Below, one piece after another: positions 1 through 9,722 of a stretch of DNA of 21,840 bases; the first letter of the stretch is position 1, and every line of letters starts with the position of its first letter. The position numbers and the translations under genes were made by a program. This DNA comes from Owenia fusiformis. Lineage: Eukaryota > Annelida > Polychaeta > Sabellida > Oweniidae. Location: assembly GCA_903813345.2 (NCBI GenBank), contig CAIIXF020000339.1, forward strand, positions 1 to 21,840, given 5' to 3'. The notes under the pieces are model-generated. The model worked only from the letters and a program-made list of their open reading frames with translations. It searched no databases and had not been told where the DNA came from.

Positions 1-248
1 TCATTACCACATTAATAATGGTATGTTATTTTTGACAATTTTAATTGGAATCTCAGAAATGATAATGCATAAATGTCCTTTCATGCTCATTACCACATGA
101 ATTATTTACCGAAGATAGTAACAGAAATACGAAGGAAGAAATGAATTGTGTGAAGCGTGAATAATACTATTGTTTGTATCCTAGCAAACGTTTGAGAACG
201 GTAATCTTTAGTTCGTTTGGCATTGCATTGTATATAATATTTCTATAG
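1..248. other. Intronic or upstream DNA of the PGRP gene
   Basis: No exon is visible here. The stretch ends in an acceptor AG at 247-248 that opens the first visible PGRP exon, so it is most simply the 3' part of an intron. A 12-base motif, TCATTACCACAT, occurs at 1-12 and again near 86, a minor direct repeat. Confidence 0.5.
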
Positions 249-1837
249 GTGGTCTCAGATACACCGTTATCGGATCTCTATCTAATGGACAATGCGTAAA
301 AAACACTGGACAGAGACAATGGAGGGATGGCTATGTTTGGTATTCTATCGCATACAATGGAAGGACAGGTTGGGTAGCAGGGAAGTATCTCAACCAAGCT
401 GCATCCAGTCGATGCGGTAAGTGTAAATGGACATGTGAAAATAAATGATTTTGTATGGCAAATCAAAAGAACTTCGTTGGTGGGAAGATGGCATCGGTCC
501 CTATAGAGGTTTCATTATAACTTGGGATATAGCACTATTCACAATTTTAAAACATGTGTATTTTTATTCATAATTTCAATATGTTCCCTTATTATTGTAA
601 CTCTAGTGATTAGGGGTGAATAAATATACAATAAAATACACTATCAAACCATATTACTGTTTTTATCTATTATATAGTTGTCAAACAAAAGGAAAAGAAA
701 ATCGGGAGAAATCGTAATTGTATATTTGGTTTATCCTTTGGGATGATGATATGTTCCAATATAAATCTAAATCCAATAAACAATCCCTTCCTAGGTATAA
801 CCTTTATATATACCCTCAACTTTAATTTCTTATCTCGATGATCTTACTGTAGGTGGAGGTGGGAGTGGCGGTGGTGGCGGGCGAGGTTGTTCTGCGATTA
901 TATCAAGGGCAGGTTGGGGAGCACGGCCAGCAAGGGGCAGATCTTCAATTCGAACTCCAGTCAATATGGTATTCATCCATCATACAACAGGAAGTTTCTG
1001 TAACTCGAAGTCTTCATGTTCACGTTCGGCGAGAGGGCATCAGAATTATCACATGGACCGAAATGGTAAGCTACTATTGGTTGAATTTAATCGACACGAG
1101 AGTTGATCAATTAGTTCTACATTTGTACGGAATACTTAAGACATTAATTTTATCAACAAGAAGAATATAAGTAGAAGAATAGATTATGGTTGAACCATCC
1201 TGATATGTTTTACCGATATTAGACTTTAACGAACAATTATATTCCTAGGATGGTCCGATATTGGCTACAGTTTCTTGGTTGGCGAGGATGGTAACGCATA
1301 CGAAGGCCGTGGGTTCAGCACCGAAGGTGCACACACATACGGATATAACAGAAACGCCATCGCGATCTCATTCATAGGCAACTTTGAATATAGGAACGCA
1401 AAAGCAGCCGCCCAGAGAGCTGCAAAGGACGTCATTGCATGTGGAATATCAAGAGTAAGTAAACATTTCATGGAGATGATCTACTCACTTTATCATTCGA
1501 AATTATAGCGCATCTTTAAAGACGCTAAGTGGTCCGATATGATTGTACGATCACTATTCAATTTATTATTTTGCTCTACATGATCAAACCAGAGATGTAC
1601 CAGGTCTTAACTTGTTAGTTATTTGGTCTGACGTTATCTCTAATAATGAATCTACCATTCACCGCATTGATTCTAATTTTTGAAGTTCTGTCATTACAGG
1701 GTTACATAAGCCCGAATTACGAACTCTTTGGTCACAGAGATGCTAGTTGCACGGCATGTCCAGGAAAATACCTGTATTCAAGCATACAGAGTTGGCCAAG
1801 ATTCAGCAGAAGGAGACTAAAGAAATATAATTGCTGA
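249..1837 (+). CDS. Peptidoglycan recognition protein with SH3b domain, 5'-partial, 4 exons
   Basis: Exons are 249-416, 853-1065, 1249-1454 and 1700-1837 (stop TGA 1835-1837). Donors are GTAAGT or GTAAGC, acceptors are AG, and the first three junctions are phase 1, phase 1 and phase 0. The visible 240 residues, counted from GGT at 251, hold the later part of an SH3b domain (1-55, ending in WVAGKYL), a Gly/Ser linker (56-67) and a full-looking PGRP domain (68-240). The amidase positions of the family are all present: zinc ligands H98, H207 and C215, plus Y133 and T213 (the usual Thr in place of T7 lysozyme Lys128). C105 and C111 match the conserved PGRP disulfide. G127-W128 is the pair associated with DAP-type peptidoglycan binding in characterised PGRPs. 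The protein is therefore predicted to cut the bond between N-acetylmuramic acid and L-alanine in bacterial wall fragments, as a secreted innate-immune or gut enzyme. The tail (231-240) is basic (RRRLKK) and ends in Cys. The signal peptide and first SH3b half must lie upstream. The PGRP identity is secure; activity and secretion are inferred. Confidence 0.93.
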
Positions 1838-2032
1838 AAAATGTTGCATCGATGATTAAGCATTGACTCTTCTTTTTGCACGTATGCTTCAACCCTAATG
1901 TCTGCAACCTTTTTATAACATTAAGTCATAAGGGATTTTGCGATTTTTCATTATTTGTTTGATTTCAATATTGTTGGTATTGTTGTAAATCTTATTAGAT
2001 TACCTCTTCAGAATGTATTGTTTTTTTAAAGT

Positions 2033-2068
2033 AGGTCAACAAAGGTCAAATCGAGGTCAACGTGACCT
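2033..2068. promoter_or_regulatory. Cluster of nuclear-receptor half-sites (DR4, DR5, IR3)
   Basis: Three AGGTCA half-sites at 2033-2038, 2043-2048 and 2054-2059 are followed by TGACCT at 2063-2068. The spacings are 4, 5 and 3 bases, giving a DR4, a DR5 and a perfect inverted repeat spaced by three (AGGTCAACGTGACCT), which is the consensus steroid-receptor (ERE-type) layout. It lies about 200 bases after the PGRP stop, in the probable 3' UTR. Repeats elsewhere in the window are also rich in this hexamer, so it may be a repeat fragment rather than a working element. Confidence 0.4.
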
Positions 2069-2178
2069 AGGGGTTGTACTTTTTTTTAGATTTTGTGGAA
2101 CATTGTCAATTTTTTCACAATAATTGTTTAGTGCCAAAAATGCTTAACTGTCTCAATGAATAATTTATTAGCTTTCGA

Positions 2179-2184
2179 AATAAA
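2179..2184 (+). promoter_or_regulatory. Candidate PGRP polyadenylation signal AATAAA
   Basis: An AATAAA lies about 340 bases after the PGRP stop codon, a normal 3' UTR length. In AT-rich DNA such a hexamer is expected by chance, so only transcript data would confirm it. Confidence 0.35.
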
Positions 2185-2314
2185 ACTAAAATCATGGTAA
2201 AAGCTTTTCTAGAACTGAAGTTATACACTTTCAAAGATTGAATAGTCAACAATTTCAAGTTAATTTTCTTTTTGTCTTTAACAAAATTCTAATTAGTGAT
2301 TTAGGAAACAGATG

Positions 2315-2349
2315 TACGAGGGGTGATCAATAAGTAATCGACGCTTTTT
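2315..2349. mobile_element. Solo Tc1/mariner-like terminal sequences
   Basis: At 2315 a TA is followed by CGAGGGGTGATCAATAAGT, which resembles mariner-type inverted terminal repeats. A second such start (TACACTCCCCTTCC) lies at 2463. No inverted partner for either was found in this window, so they are read as ends of decayed elements. The stretch 2350-3086 holds nothing else I recognise except a 16-base CpG-rich palindrome (GCCGTACGCGTACGGC) at 2696-2711. Confidence 0.3.
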
Positions 2350-3240
2350 TACACAGATGCTTTTTATAGACCGATCCCTTCAATGTTCTTACCAGTGATA
2401 CATCATTCAATTATCTATCAACTCTGAAGATTTGAGAACAAAACATGTCATATATTTTGATATACACTCCCCTTCCATAAGTTTGGAAACGTTTTTTCCC
2501 CCATTGAACTACGTGTTAAAGCCTCTTTACCTTTGAATTTTTATTTACTTAACCTGCGATGAAAATACTTATACTATTGATGGAAACGTAATTTGACTTT
2601 AATTCCAATACCTCCAAATTTAATAATAATTTCTCCTATAAAATACCTTAGCTGTCACATTTGCTAGGGCAGTCCTACGGTATTTAACTACGGTTGCCGT
2701 ACGCGTACGGCTGATAAATGATGACGCACGGTCAGCGTTGAGCGGTCCCAAGGTCCATACACATTATTATCAAACTTAATGAAAGCAATGACACGAATTA
2801 CCATAAATTGAATAAATAAAATAAACTCAAGTAAAATCCCAATAAAATAATGCTTTATGCTTCTGTTGAAGATGATATATGTGCCTGCTTGTCATCTTAC
2901 AGCTTACTGTGATTCTTGACCCACGTCTTTTATGAGGAAAGGAGACTTTAACATGGATAATCATTTGTACAGTGGGAAACATAAATAATTACTATTAGCT
3001 ATGAAAAATACATGCTGTCGCAAATGTAATAAATTCTTACCTCAGTGTATTCAGTGCTTTATTTTTTCCGTCCTAGTAAGTCCAAATACAAGGGGCGATC
3101 CATATATTCTGATAAAAATGCTCTCATTTTGTGATTTTTTTTCACATACCCCTCTCTTTTTTTCAGAAAATGTAGATTATGTAATTACACATACAATGCT
3201 AACATATTATAGCTGTATCTTAAATTATCAATGAGATAAG

Positions 3241-3254
3241 GTTGCCATGGTAAC
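3241..3254 (+). promoter_or_regulatory. RFX X-box motif in left transposon arm
   Basis: GTTGCCATGGTAAC matches the X-box bound by RFX-family factors (GTTRCC, a short spacer, GGYAAC) at every fixed position. RFX factors control ciliary genes in animals. The motif is inside the left arm of the 3087-4031 element, so any role here would be transposon-derived. Confidence 0.5.
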
Positions 3255-3864
3255 CTGTATTAAGGGTAGGCAGGTCAATTAAATTATAACATGTAAATAT
3301 CATAATAACTTGTTATTATTTTAATTATTTTAAAGCATGCGGAAATCATTGGTATTGTTACTCGTTGTTTGTTGCTAAACAAATGTTTATATGTGCTCAC
3401 TATAACATCACAACAAATCACAATGGCATTATAGGACAGAATGGGCCATTAGATTTTATTTTCTTTCAAGAATAAGTAAGAGGACACTGTCAGAGACATA
3501 CATGTACTCATTAAGTGCATGGGCAAGGTGTTATATCTGCATAAAGAATCTATAGGTAGTATTGTAAAGAGGAAGGCATGGTCAATGTTGAAGATCATAC
3601 GCAATCTGGTTACAAGAAGAGCTTGCGGCCCGGATAGAGAATAACACTACGATAAATTGAGATGTTACTTATGAAAAGATAGCTATCCCACTGTATAAAT
3701 TATCCAACAAGGCCAACAGGGGTATGGAACAGATCAATGGATAGTTGGCAATGACTTGAAGATGCGTTTGATCTGCTTAAAATAGGTACCGAGGAATGAT
3801 TAGATTAACATATTTATCTATTTTAGACGCTATAATTTAACTGACCTGCCTACCCTTAATACAG

Positions 3865-3878
3865 GTTACCATGGCAAC
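3865..3878 (-). promoter_or_regulatory. RFX X-box motif in right transposon arm
   Basis: GTTACCATGGCAAC is the inverted partner of the site at 3241-3254. Both copies are intact although the arms around them differ at many positions. Confidence 0.5.
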
Positions 3879-4160
3879 CTTATTTCAAAATTGATTTAAG
3901 ATATAGCTAAAATATTTGAGCATTGTATGTGCAATTACATAATCCACATGTTCTGAAAAAATGAAAGGGATAATTGAAAAAATCAGAAAATGAGAGCATT
4001 TTTATCAGAATATATGGATCGCCCCTTGTATAGTGAAATTTGTGTCCATAATGACAAATAGGAACTTAAAAATTTGAAGTGGATATTCACATGTTAATGT
4101 GTGTTAATGCCGACTCTTCAAATGGTCAGGTGATTTTGGAGCCCGAAACTTACGCTGCAG

Positions 4161-4283
4161 GGAGGATTGGCTCCCAGAATGCAACATCACACGTGCCAGC
4201 TTTTAAAATGCCGTTCCGCCATTTTGAAACCTGTCACAGGTAAATAAGGTTAACTGATTTTGCATCCTGGGAGTCAATCCTCC
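4161..4283. repeat. Short inverted repeat (hairpin or MITE relic)
   Basis: Arms at about 4161-4186 and 4258-4283 are complementary at roughly 23 of 26 positions (core GGAGGATTGGCTCCCAGAA) around a spacer of about 70 bases. No flanking duplication is clear. It could be a small MITE or a structured RNA remnant. Confidence 0.5.
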
Positions 4284-4850
4284 TTGGATCACAAACATGG
4301 CGATTCATGAAAACATTCGTTCGATTTGGCAGGGATTTATCCATCATTTGCAAGTATGAAGCTTTGGATTCATTTATTGTGCTACTTAAAGTGAACGGGA
4401 ATTATTTTTCTACCGCTTGGGAGAGTTTGAGACACGAAACTTAGAATTTAGCTCATTGTGACAACTTTTGATGGTTGAGGTGTATTATTGTCTCCCACTT
4501 GAATGTCAATTCAAGTGTTGTTATTTTCATACCAAATGTGTTTATATTACGAATTTATGACGCTCTTTACACGGACTGCATTAATTTTATTTTTACTATT
4601 GCACTTAAGTTTTTGAAATATGCGGCTTTTTTAAGGTCTCGAGGAGTTATTAAAAATTTACACAAAACAGGAAATTAAAAAACATGTGGACTTTTTTGAA
4701 TTTTTGATCACAGATAAAAAATTTCTGCTTTGACCTTAAAACAGCGTTACTACTCCTGTATATCATTTACGGTACTTGACCAGGATCACGATGGTTATTG
4801 GCGGGACGAACCTTTAAATAATAAGTAAATTTTTCAGCCCTGAACTGAAA
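4284..4850. other. No gene seen
   Basis: AT-rich DNA with no recognisable exon, RNA gene or repeat, except a short imperfect hairpin (TTTTTCAG with CTGAAAAA) at about 4830-4852 that directly borders the large repeat cluster. Confidence 0.4.
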
Positions 4851-7701
4851 AATAACTAGATTTGTGAAATTGAACAAGTTCAATTTAAGACTCCAGATTT
4901 ATTTGACCTAAATAGATCAGTAAAGAGCTGAGTAAGTAACTGAGTAATTAGCTGAGTAAGTACCTTAGTAGTAGTTGAGTTAGTAGCTGAGTAAGTATCT
5001 GAGTAAAAAGCTGAGTAGGTAGCTGAGTAAGTAGCTGAGTAAGTAGCTGAGTAAGTACCTGAGTTAGTAGCTGAGTAAGTTGCTAAGTAAGTAATAACTA
5101 ATTAAGTAATTGAGTAAGTAGTCAAATAAGTAGCTGAGTAGGTAGAGAGGTAAAGTAGGGTATGCAGGGATTTTTGAAAGTATATTTGATCAATCTGCAT
5201 CGTGAATACTGGCAAGTGCGAATTTCAAACTTCAAAATGGCGTAGAATCTAAACCGGGGGTCGGATTGCAATTTTAATTTCAGATCCGGATTCCTGAGGA
5301 AATTCTACCCCTAATTCATAACTCATACTTTAAAATTGGAGATTTTTTTATTTTGACCTACATTTCGGACACCATATCTCAAAAGTGGGTCAAAAAACTT
5401 ATTGACGGCAAAATGTTACATTATTAGCACACTCTTTGCTACAAGTATACAAAATTTCGGAGAATATCATTGAAGTGTAGTGTCAGAATCGCAAAATAAA
5501 AAAAAACTATGAATTTGACCTAGATTTTGAACTAGGTATTTTGGTGTCCAAACTTTGAAGGAAAGTAGCTTTTGAGGTCCCCTTCTTCTATGGGCTTTCA
5601 TTATGTTTAGCTGTACTCATTCTTTATATCGTATTTTACACTTCAAAAAATTATTCGGTCCCATTGATTTAACATGGGGCACCAAATTTAGCGATTTTTG
5701 AGATCTCAAAACGCCATAACTTCAGAACAAGTAGTCGGACCGAAATTTGGTTTGCAGATCTAGATTTCTGAGAAAATTCTACTCTTAATTCATAACTCAT
5801 ACGTTAAATTTGGAAAACTTTTTACTTTGGCCTACTTTTTGGACACCATATCTCAAAAGTGGGTCAAAATACTTTCTGACGGCAAAACGCTAACACTATT
5901 AGCATACTCTTTGCTACCTGTATACAACATTTTAAAGCAAATCATTTAAATATAGCGTCAGAATCGCAAAAATAAGGGATAACTATAAATTTGTCCTAGA
6001 TTTTGAGCTAGGCATTTTGGTGTCCAAATTTTGGAGCTAAGTATCCTTTCAGGTCCCCTTCTTTAATAGCTTTCATTATATTAAGCTGTACTCAGTCTAT
6101 ATCTTGTATTTTACACTTCAAAAAAATCTTTTTTTTTCCATTAACATAACATGGGGCACCAAATTTAGCGATTTTTGAGCTATCAAAACGACATAAATTC
6201 CAAACCAAAAGTCGGATTTAAATTTGGTTTGCAGATTTGGATTCCTGAGAAAATTCTTCCCTTAATTCATAACTCATACGTTAAATTTGGAGAACTTTTT
6301 AGTTTGACCTACTTTTCGGACACCATATCTCAAAAGTGGGTCAAAATACTTTCTGACGGCAAAAGGCTAACACTATTAGCACACTCTTGGCTACATGTAT
6401 ACAAATTTTCGAAGAATATAAATAATCTGTAGTGTCAGAATCGCAAAATTAAGGAAAAACTTTGAATTTGACCTAGATTTTGACCTAGGCATTTTGGTGT
6501 CCAAATTTTTATGAAAAGAAGGTCTTGTGGTCCCTTTCTTTTATGGGCTTCCATTATGTTTAGCTGTGCTTAGTCTATATCTCGTATTTTACACTTCAAA
6601 AAAATATTTTTTCCCATTGAATTAACACGGGGCACCAAATTTAGCGATTTTTGAATTTTCAAAACGCCATAACTTCTGAACCGGAAGTCAGATCGAAATT
6701 TGGTTTTCAGATTCTGAATCCTGACAAAATTCTACCCCTAATTCATAACATATACGTTAAATTTGGAATTTTTTTATTTTGACCTACTTTTTGGACACGC
6801 CATAACTTCCGAACCGGAAGTCGGATCGAAATTTGGTTTGCAGATTCGGATTTCTGAGAAAATTCTACCTTTAATTCATAACTCATACGTTGAATTTGGA
6901 GAATTTTTTATTTTGACCTACTTTTCGGACACCATATCTCAAAAGTGGGTCAAAATACTTTCTGACGGCAAAAGGCTAACACTATTAGCACACTCTTTGC
7001 TACCTGTCTACAAAATTTGGAAACAAATCATTAAAGTGTAGTGTCAGAATCGCAAAAATAAGTTAAAACTTTGAATTTGACCTAGATTTTGACCTAGGCA
7101 TTTTGGTGTCCAAATTTTTATGAAAAGAAGGTCTTGTGGTCCCTTTCTTTTATGGGCTTCCATTATGTTTAGCTGTGCTTAGTCTATATCTCGTATTTTA
7201 CACTTCAAAAAAATATTTTTTTCCCATTGAATTAACATGGGGCACCAAATTTAGCGATTTTTGAATTTTCAAAACGCCATAACTTCTGAACCGGAAGTCA
7301 GATCGAAATTTGGTTTTCAGATTCTGAATCCTGAGAAAATTTCCTACAAGATTGATATCCTCGACATTGGATTCGGTGAAATTTGTTTTGGACCTCGTTT
7401 TCGGACACTGATATCTCGAAATCGGTTTGAGATACCAAAAAACTAAATCGATCCTAGGTTTTCTACTTTTTTATGAGGAACACAATGAAAAAAACCAGGA
7501 TCAAAAATATTGAAGGACGACCGAGATAATGGGAAAAAGTGACAAAGTACTGGATTTGACCTAGTTCTTGACCTTTGACCTAGATAAAAATTTGACCTAA
7601 TTTCCCAGAAAGCCAGATACATTCCCTAGTTAATCATGTAAGCAGCTTAAAGTAAGCTCTTCTAGTTGGTGAGAAATCTGGGAAGGAGGAAGAAGAAGAA
7701 T
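4851..7701 (-). mobile_element. Repeat block 1: hairpin, minisatellite, ~470-bp unit array, TGACCT tail
   Basis: Largest of four related blocks. From left to right it has CTAG (4856-4859), a hairpin with arms AAATTGAAC and GTTCAATTT (4867-4886), the ACTCCAGATTT motif, and a 12-base minisatellite (GAGTAAGTAGCT and variants, about 4925-5150). Units of about 470 bp follow, recognised by CGCCATAACTTC-like anchors near 5710, 6187, 6665, 6799 and 7273. A tail with TGACCTTTGACCT at 7569-7581 closes the block. The unit at 6660 is cut short and rejoined at 6798/6799. Read on the minus strand the hairpin and CTAG form the 3' end, which is why the strand is given as minus. No transposase or helicase frame is present. 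Confidence 0.65.
4925..5150. repeat. 12-bp minisatellite (GAGTAAGTAGCT)
   Basis: About 18 imperfect copies of a 12-base unit, with AGCTGAGTAAGT the commonest form. A homologous array of nearly equal length lies at about 11480-11695 with the same flanks on both sides. Confidence 0.85.
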
Positions 7702-9419
7702 AATAACTAGACATGTAAATTGAACAAGTTCAATTTAAGACTCCAGATTTCACATTTTTTTTAAGCTGAGTCATCCAGAACTTGTAAGCTGAGTCATTCA
7801 GAATAAGCTGAGTCAGCTAGAATATAGACATTTAGACAACTTTTAAGAAGGCTATCTTCGACTCTATTAGCTTAACATGGGGATATCATCATATCGACTT
7901 TTCGAGACTTCAAACCGCTATAACTATCTAACCAGAAGTTAGATCGAAATTTGGTTTAAAGATTCTGATTCCTGAGAAAATTCTACCCTTAATTCATAAC
8001 TCATACGTTAAATTTGGATAATTTTTTATTTTGACCTACATTTCGGACACCATATCTCAAAAGTGGGTCAAAAAACTTTTTGACGGCAGAAGGCTAACAC
8101 TATAAGCACACTCTTTGCTACCTGTATACAAAATTTTGAAGCAAATCCTTAAAGTGTAATGTCAGAATCGCAAAAATAAGGAAAAACTATGAATTTGACC
8201 TAGATTTTGACCAAGGCATTTTTGCGTCCAAATTTTAAAGCTAGATAGCCTTCGAGGTCCCCTCCTTTTATAGGCTTTCAGAATATTAAGCTGTACTCAG
8301 TCTTTATCTGGTATTTTACACTTCAAAAAATCCTTTTTTTCATTGACATAACATGGGGCACCAAATTTAGCGAATTTTGAGCTTTCAAAACCCCATAACT
8401 TTCGAACCGGAAGTCGGATCGTAATTTGGTTTGCAGATTTGGATTTCTGACGAAATTCTACCCCTAATTCATAAATCATACGTTAAATTTGGAATTTTTT
8501 TATTTTGACCTACTTTTTGGACACGCCATAACTTCCGAACCGGTAGTCGGATCGAAATTTGGTTTGCAGATTCGGATTCCTGAGAAGATTCTACCCTTAA
8601 TTCATAACTCATACGTTGAATCTGGAGAACTTTTTATTTTGACCTACTTTTCGGACACCATATCTCAAAAGTGGGTCAAAATACTTTCTGACGGCAAAAG
8701 GCTAACACTATTAGCACACTCTTTGCTACCTGTTTTCAAAATTTTGAAGCAAATTATTAAAGTGTAGTGTCAGAATCGTAAAAATGAGGAAAAACTATGA
8801 ATTTGACCTAGATTTTGACCTAGGCATTTTGGTGTCCAAATTTTGAAGCTATGTAGCTTTTGAGGTCCCCTTCTTTTCTAGGCATTCATTATGTTAAGCT
8901 GTACTCAGTCTATATCTTGTATTTTACACTTCGAAAAAGTCTTTTTTCCCATTGGCTTAACATGGGCACCAAATTTAGCGATTTTTGAGATTTCAAAACG
9001 CAATAACTTCCGAACCGGAAGTCGGATCGAAATTTTGTTTGCAGATTCGGATTTCTGAGATAATTCTACACTTATATGATGATTCACACGTTGAATTTGG
9101 AGAACTTTTTATGTTCTGACCTACTTTTCGGACACCATATCTCAAAATCGGTAAGAGTAATCAAAAAACGGTTTACTATTCGTAATAAGCTTTTTCTAAG
9201 GAACATGATGAAAAAAACCCGGAGTGAAAATACCGAAGGACGACTGAGAAAACTTGTAAAATAGTGAAAAACCACGATTTGACCTAGTTCTTGACCTTTG
9301 ACCTAGATAAAAAGTTGACCTAATTTCCCAGAAACTAGGCCTCATTACCTAGTTGACTGTGTTAGCAGATTTAAGTAAGTCCTTCTAGTTACCGAGAAAA
9401 CGTGACAAGAGAGAAAGAA
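7702..9419 (-). mobile_element. Repeat block 2 of the head-to-tail cluster
   Basis: CTAG at 7707-7710 and a hairpin at 7717-7736 are followed by a different, short minisatellite based on AGCTGAGTCATCCAGAA (about 7764-7815). Units start near 7911, 8396, 8525 and 8996, and a tail carries TGACCTTTGACCT at 9292-9304. The same truncated-unit junction as in block 1 occurs at 8524/8525. The order of modules matches block 1, which supports head-to-tail copies of one element. Confidence 0.65.
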
Positions 9420-9529
9420 TAATAACTAGACTTTGGAAATTGAACGAAGTTCAATTTCAGACTCCAGATTTAGACCATTTTAGCCGAGTCATCCAGAATA
9501 AGCAGAGTCATCCAGAAAAAGATGGATGA

Positions 9530-9722
9530 ATAAAATAGGAAGGTAGGATAGGATAGAATAGGAAGGAACGATAGGATAGAATAAGAAAGAAGGATAGGAT
9601 AGAACAGAATAGGAAGAAAGGATATGATAGGAGAGGATAGGAAGGATAGGAAGGAAAAGATACGAAGGAAGGATAGATAGGAAGGATAGGATAGGATAGG
9701 ATAAGATCAGATATGAAGGATG
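9530..9722. repeat. GGATAGGAAGGA-type purine-rich minisatellite
   Basis: Irregular tandem array of GGATA and GGAAGGA motifs, purine-rich on the plus strand. A shorter related array lies at 10703-10806. The open frame on the opposite strand (many Tyr-Pro-Ser) is only a reading of this array. Confidence 0.85.

Larger units (their letters stand above)
3087..4031. mobile_element. Non-autonomous Tc1/mariner-like element with ~200-bp inverted arms
   Basis: The outer ends are inverted copies of TACAAGGGGCGATCC (3087 onward, and its complement ending at 4030), each beginning with TA, as expected for a TA target duplication. The arms run about 3087-3289 and 3830-4030 and align along their whole length with scattered substitutions and a few small gaps. 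Examples are the shared segment around AAGGGTAGGCAGGTCA and the stretch around GATTATGTAATT. The roughly 540-bp centre has no transposase frame. The size, TA flanks and long arms fit a fold-back type MITE mobilised in trans. Confidence 0.75.

Noticed and set aside
853-1170. Open frame of 105 codons starting at 853
   Set aside because: It reads the second PGRP exon in the wrong frame and runs into the intron. The exon 853-1065 with split codons at both ends gives the conserved PGRP sequence.
4171-4186. CTCCCAGAATGCAA as a ZNF143/Staf-type site
   Set aside because: Only the central bases fit; it is better explained as one arm of the local inverted repeat, with no small-RNA gene nearby.
4925-5150. 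CRISPR-like array
   Set aside because: The 12-base units are contiguous with no unique spacers, no cas genes are present and the DNA is clearly eukaryotic. The same applies to the 136-bp array at 19761-21245.
6763-8767. Repeated ~90-codon frames as a gene family
   Set aside because: They occur in tandem units of a repeat. Other units have stops, there are no splice or promoter signals, and the changes are not biased toward silent sites by eye.
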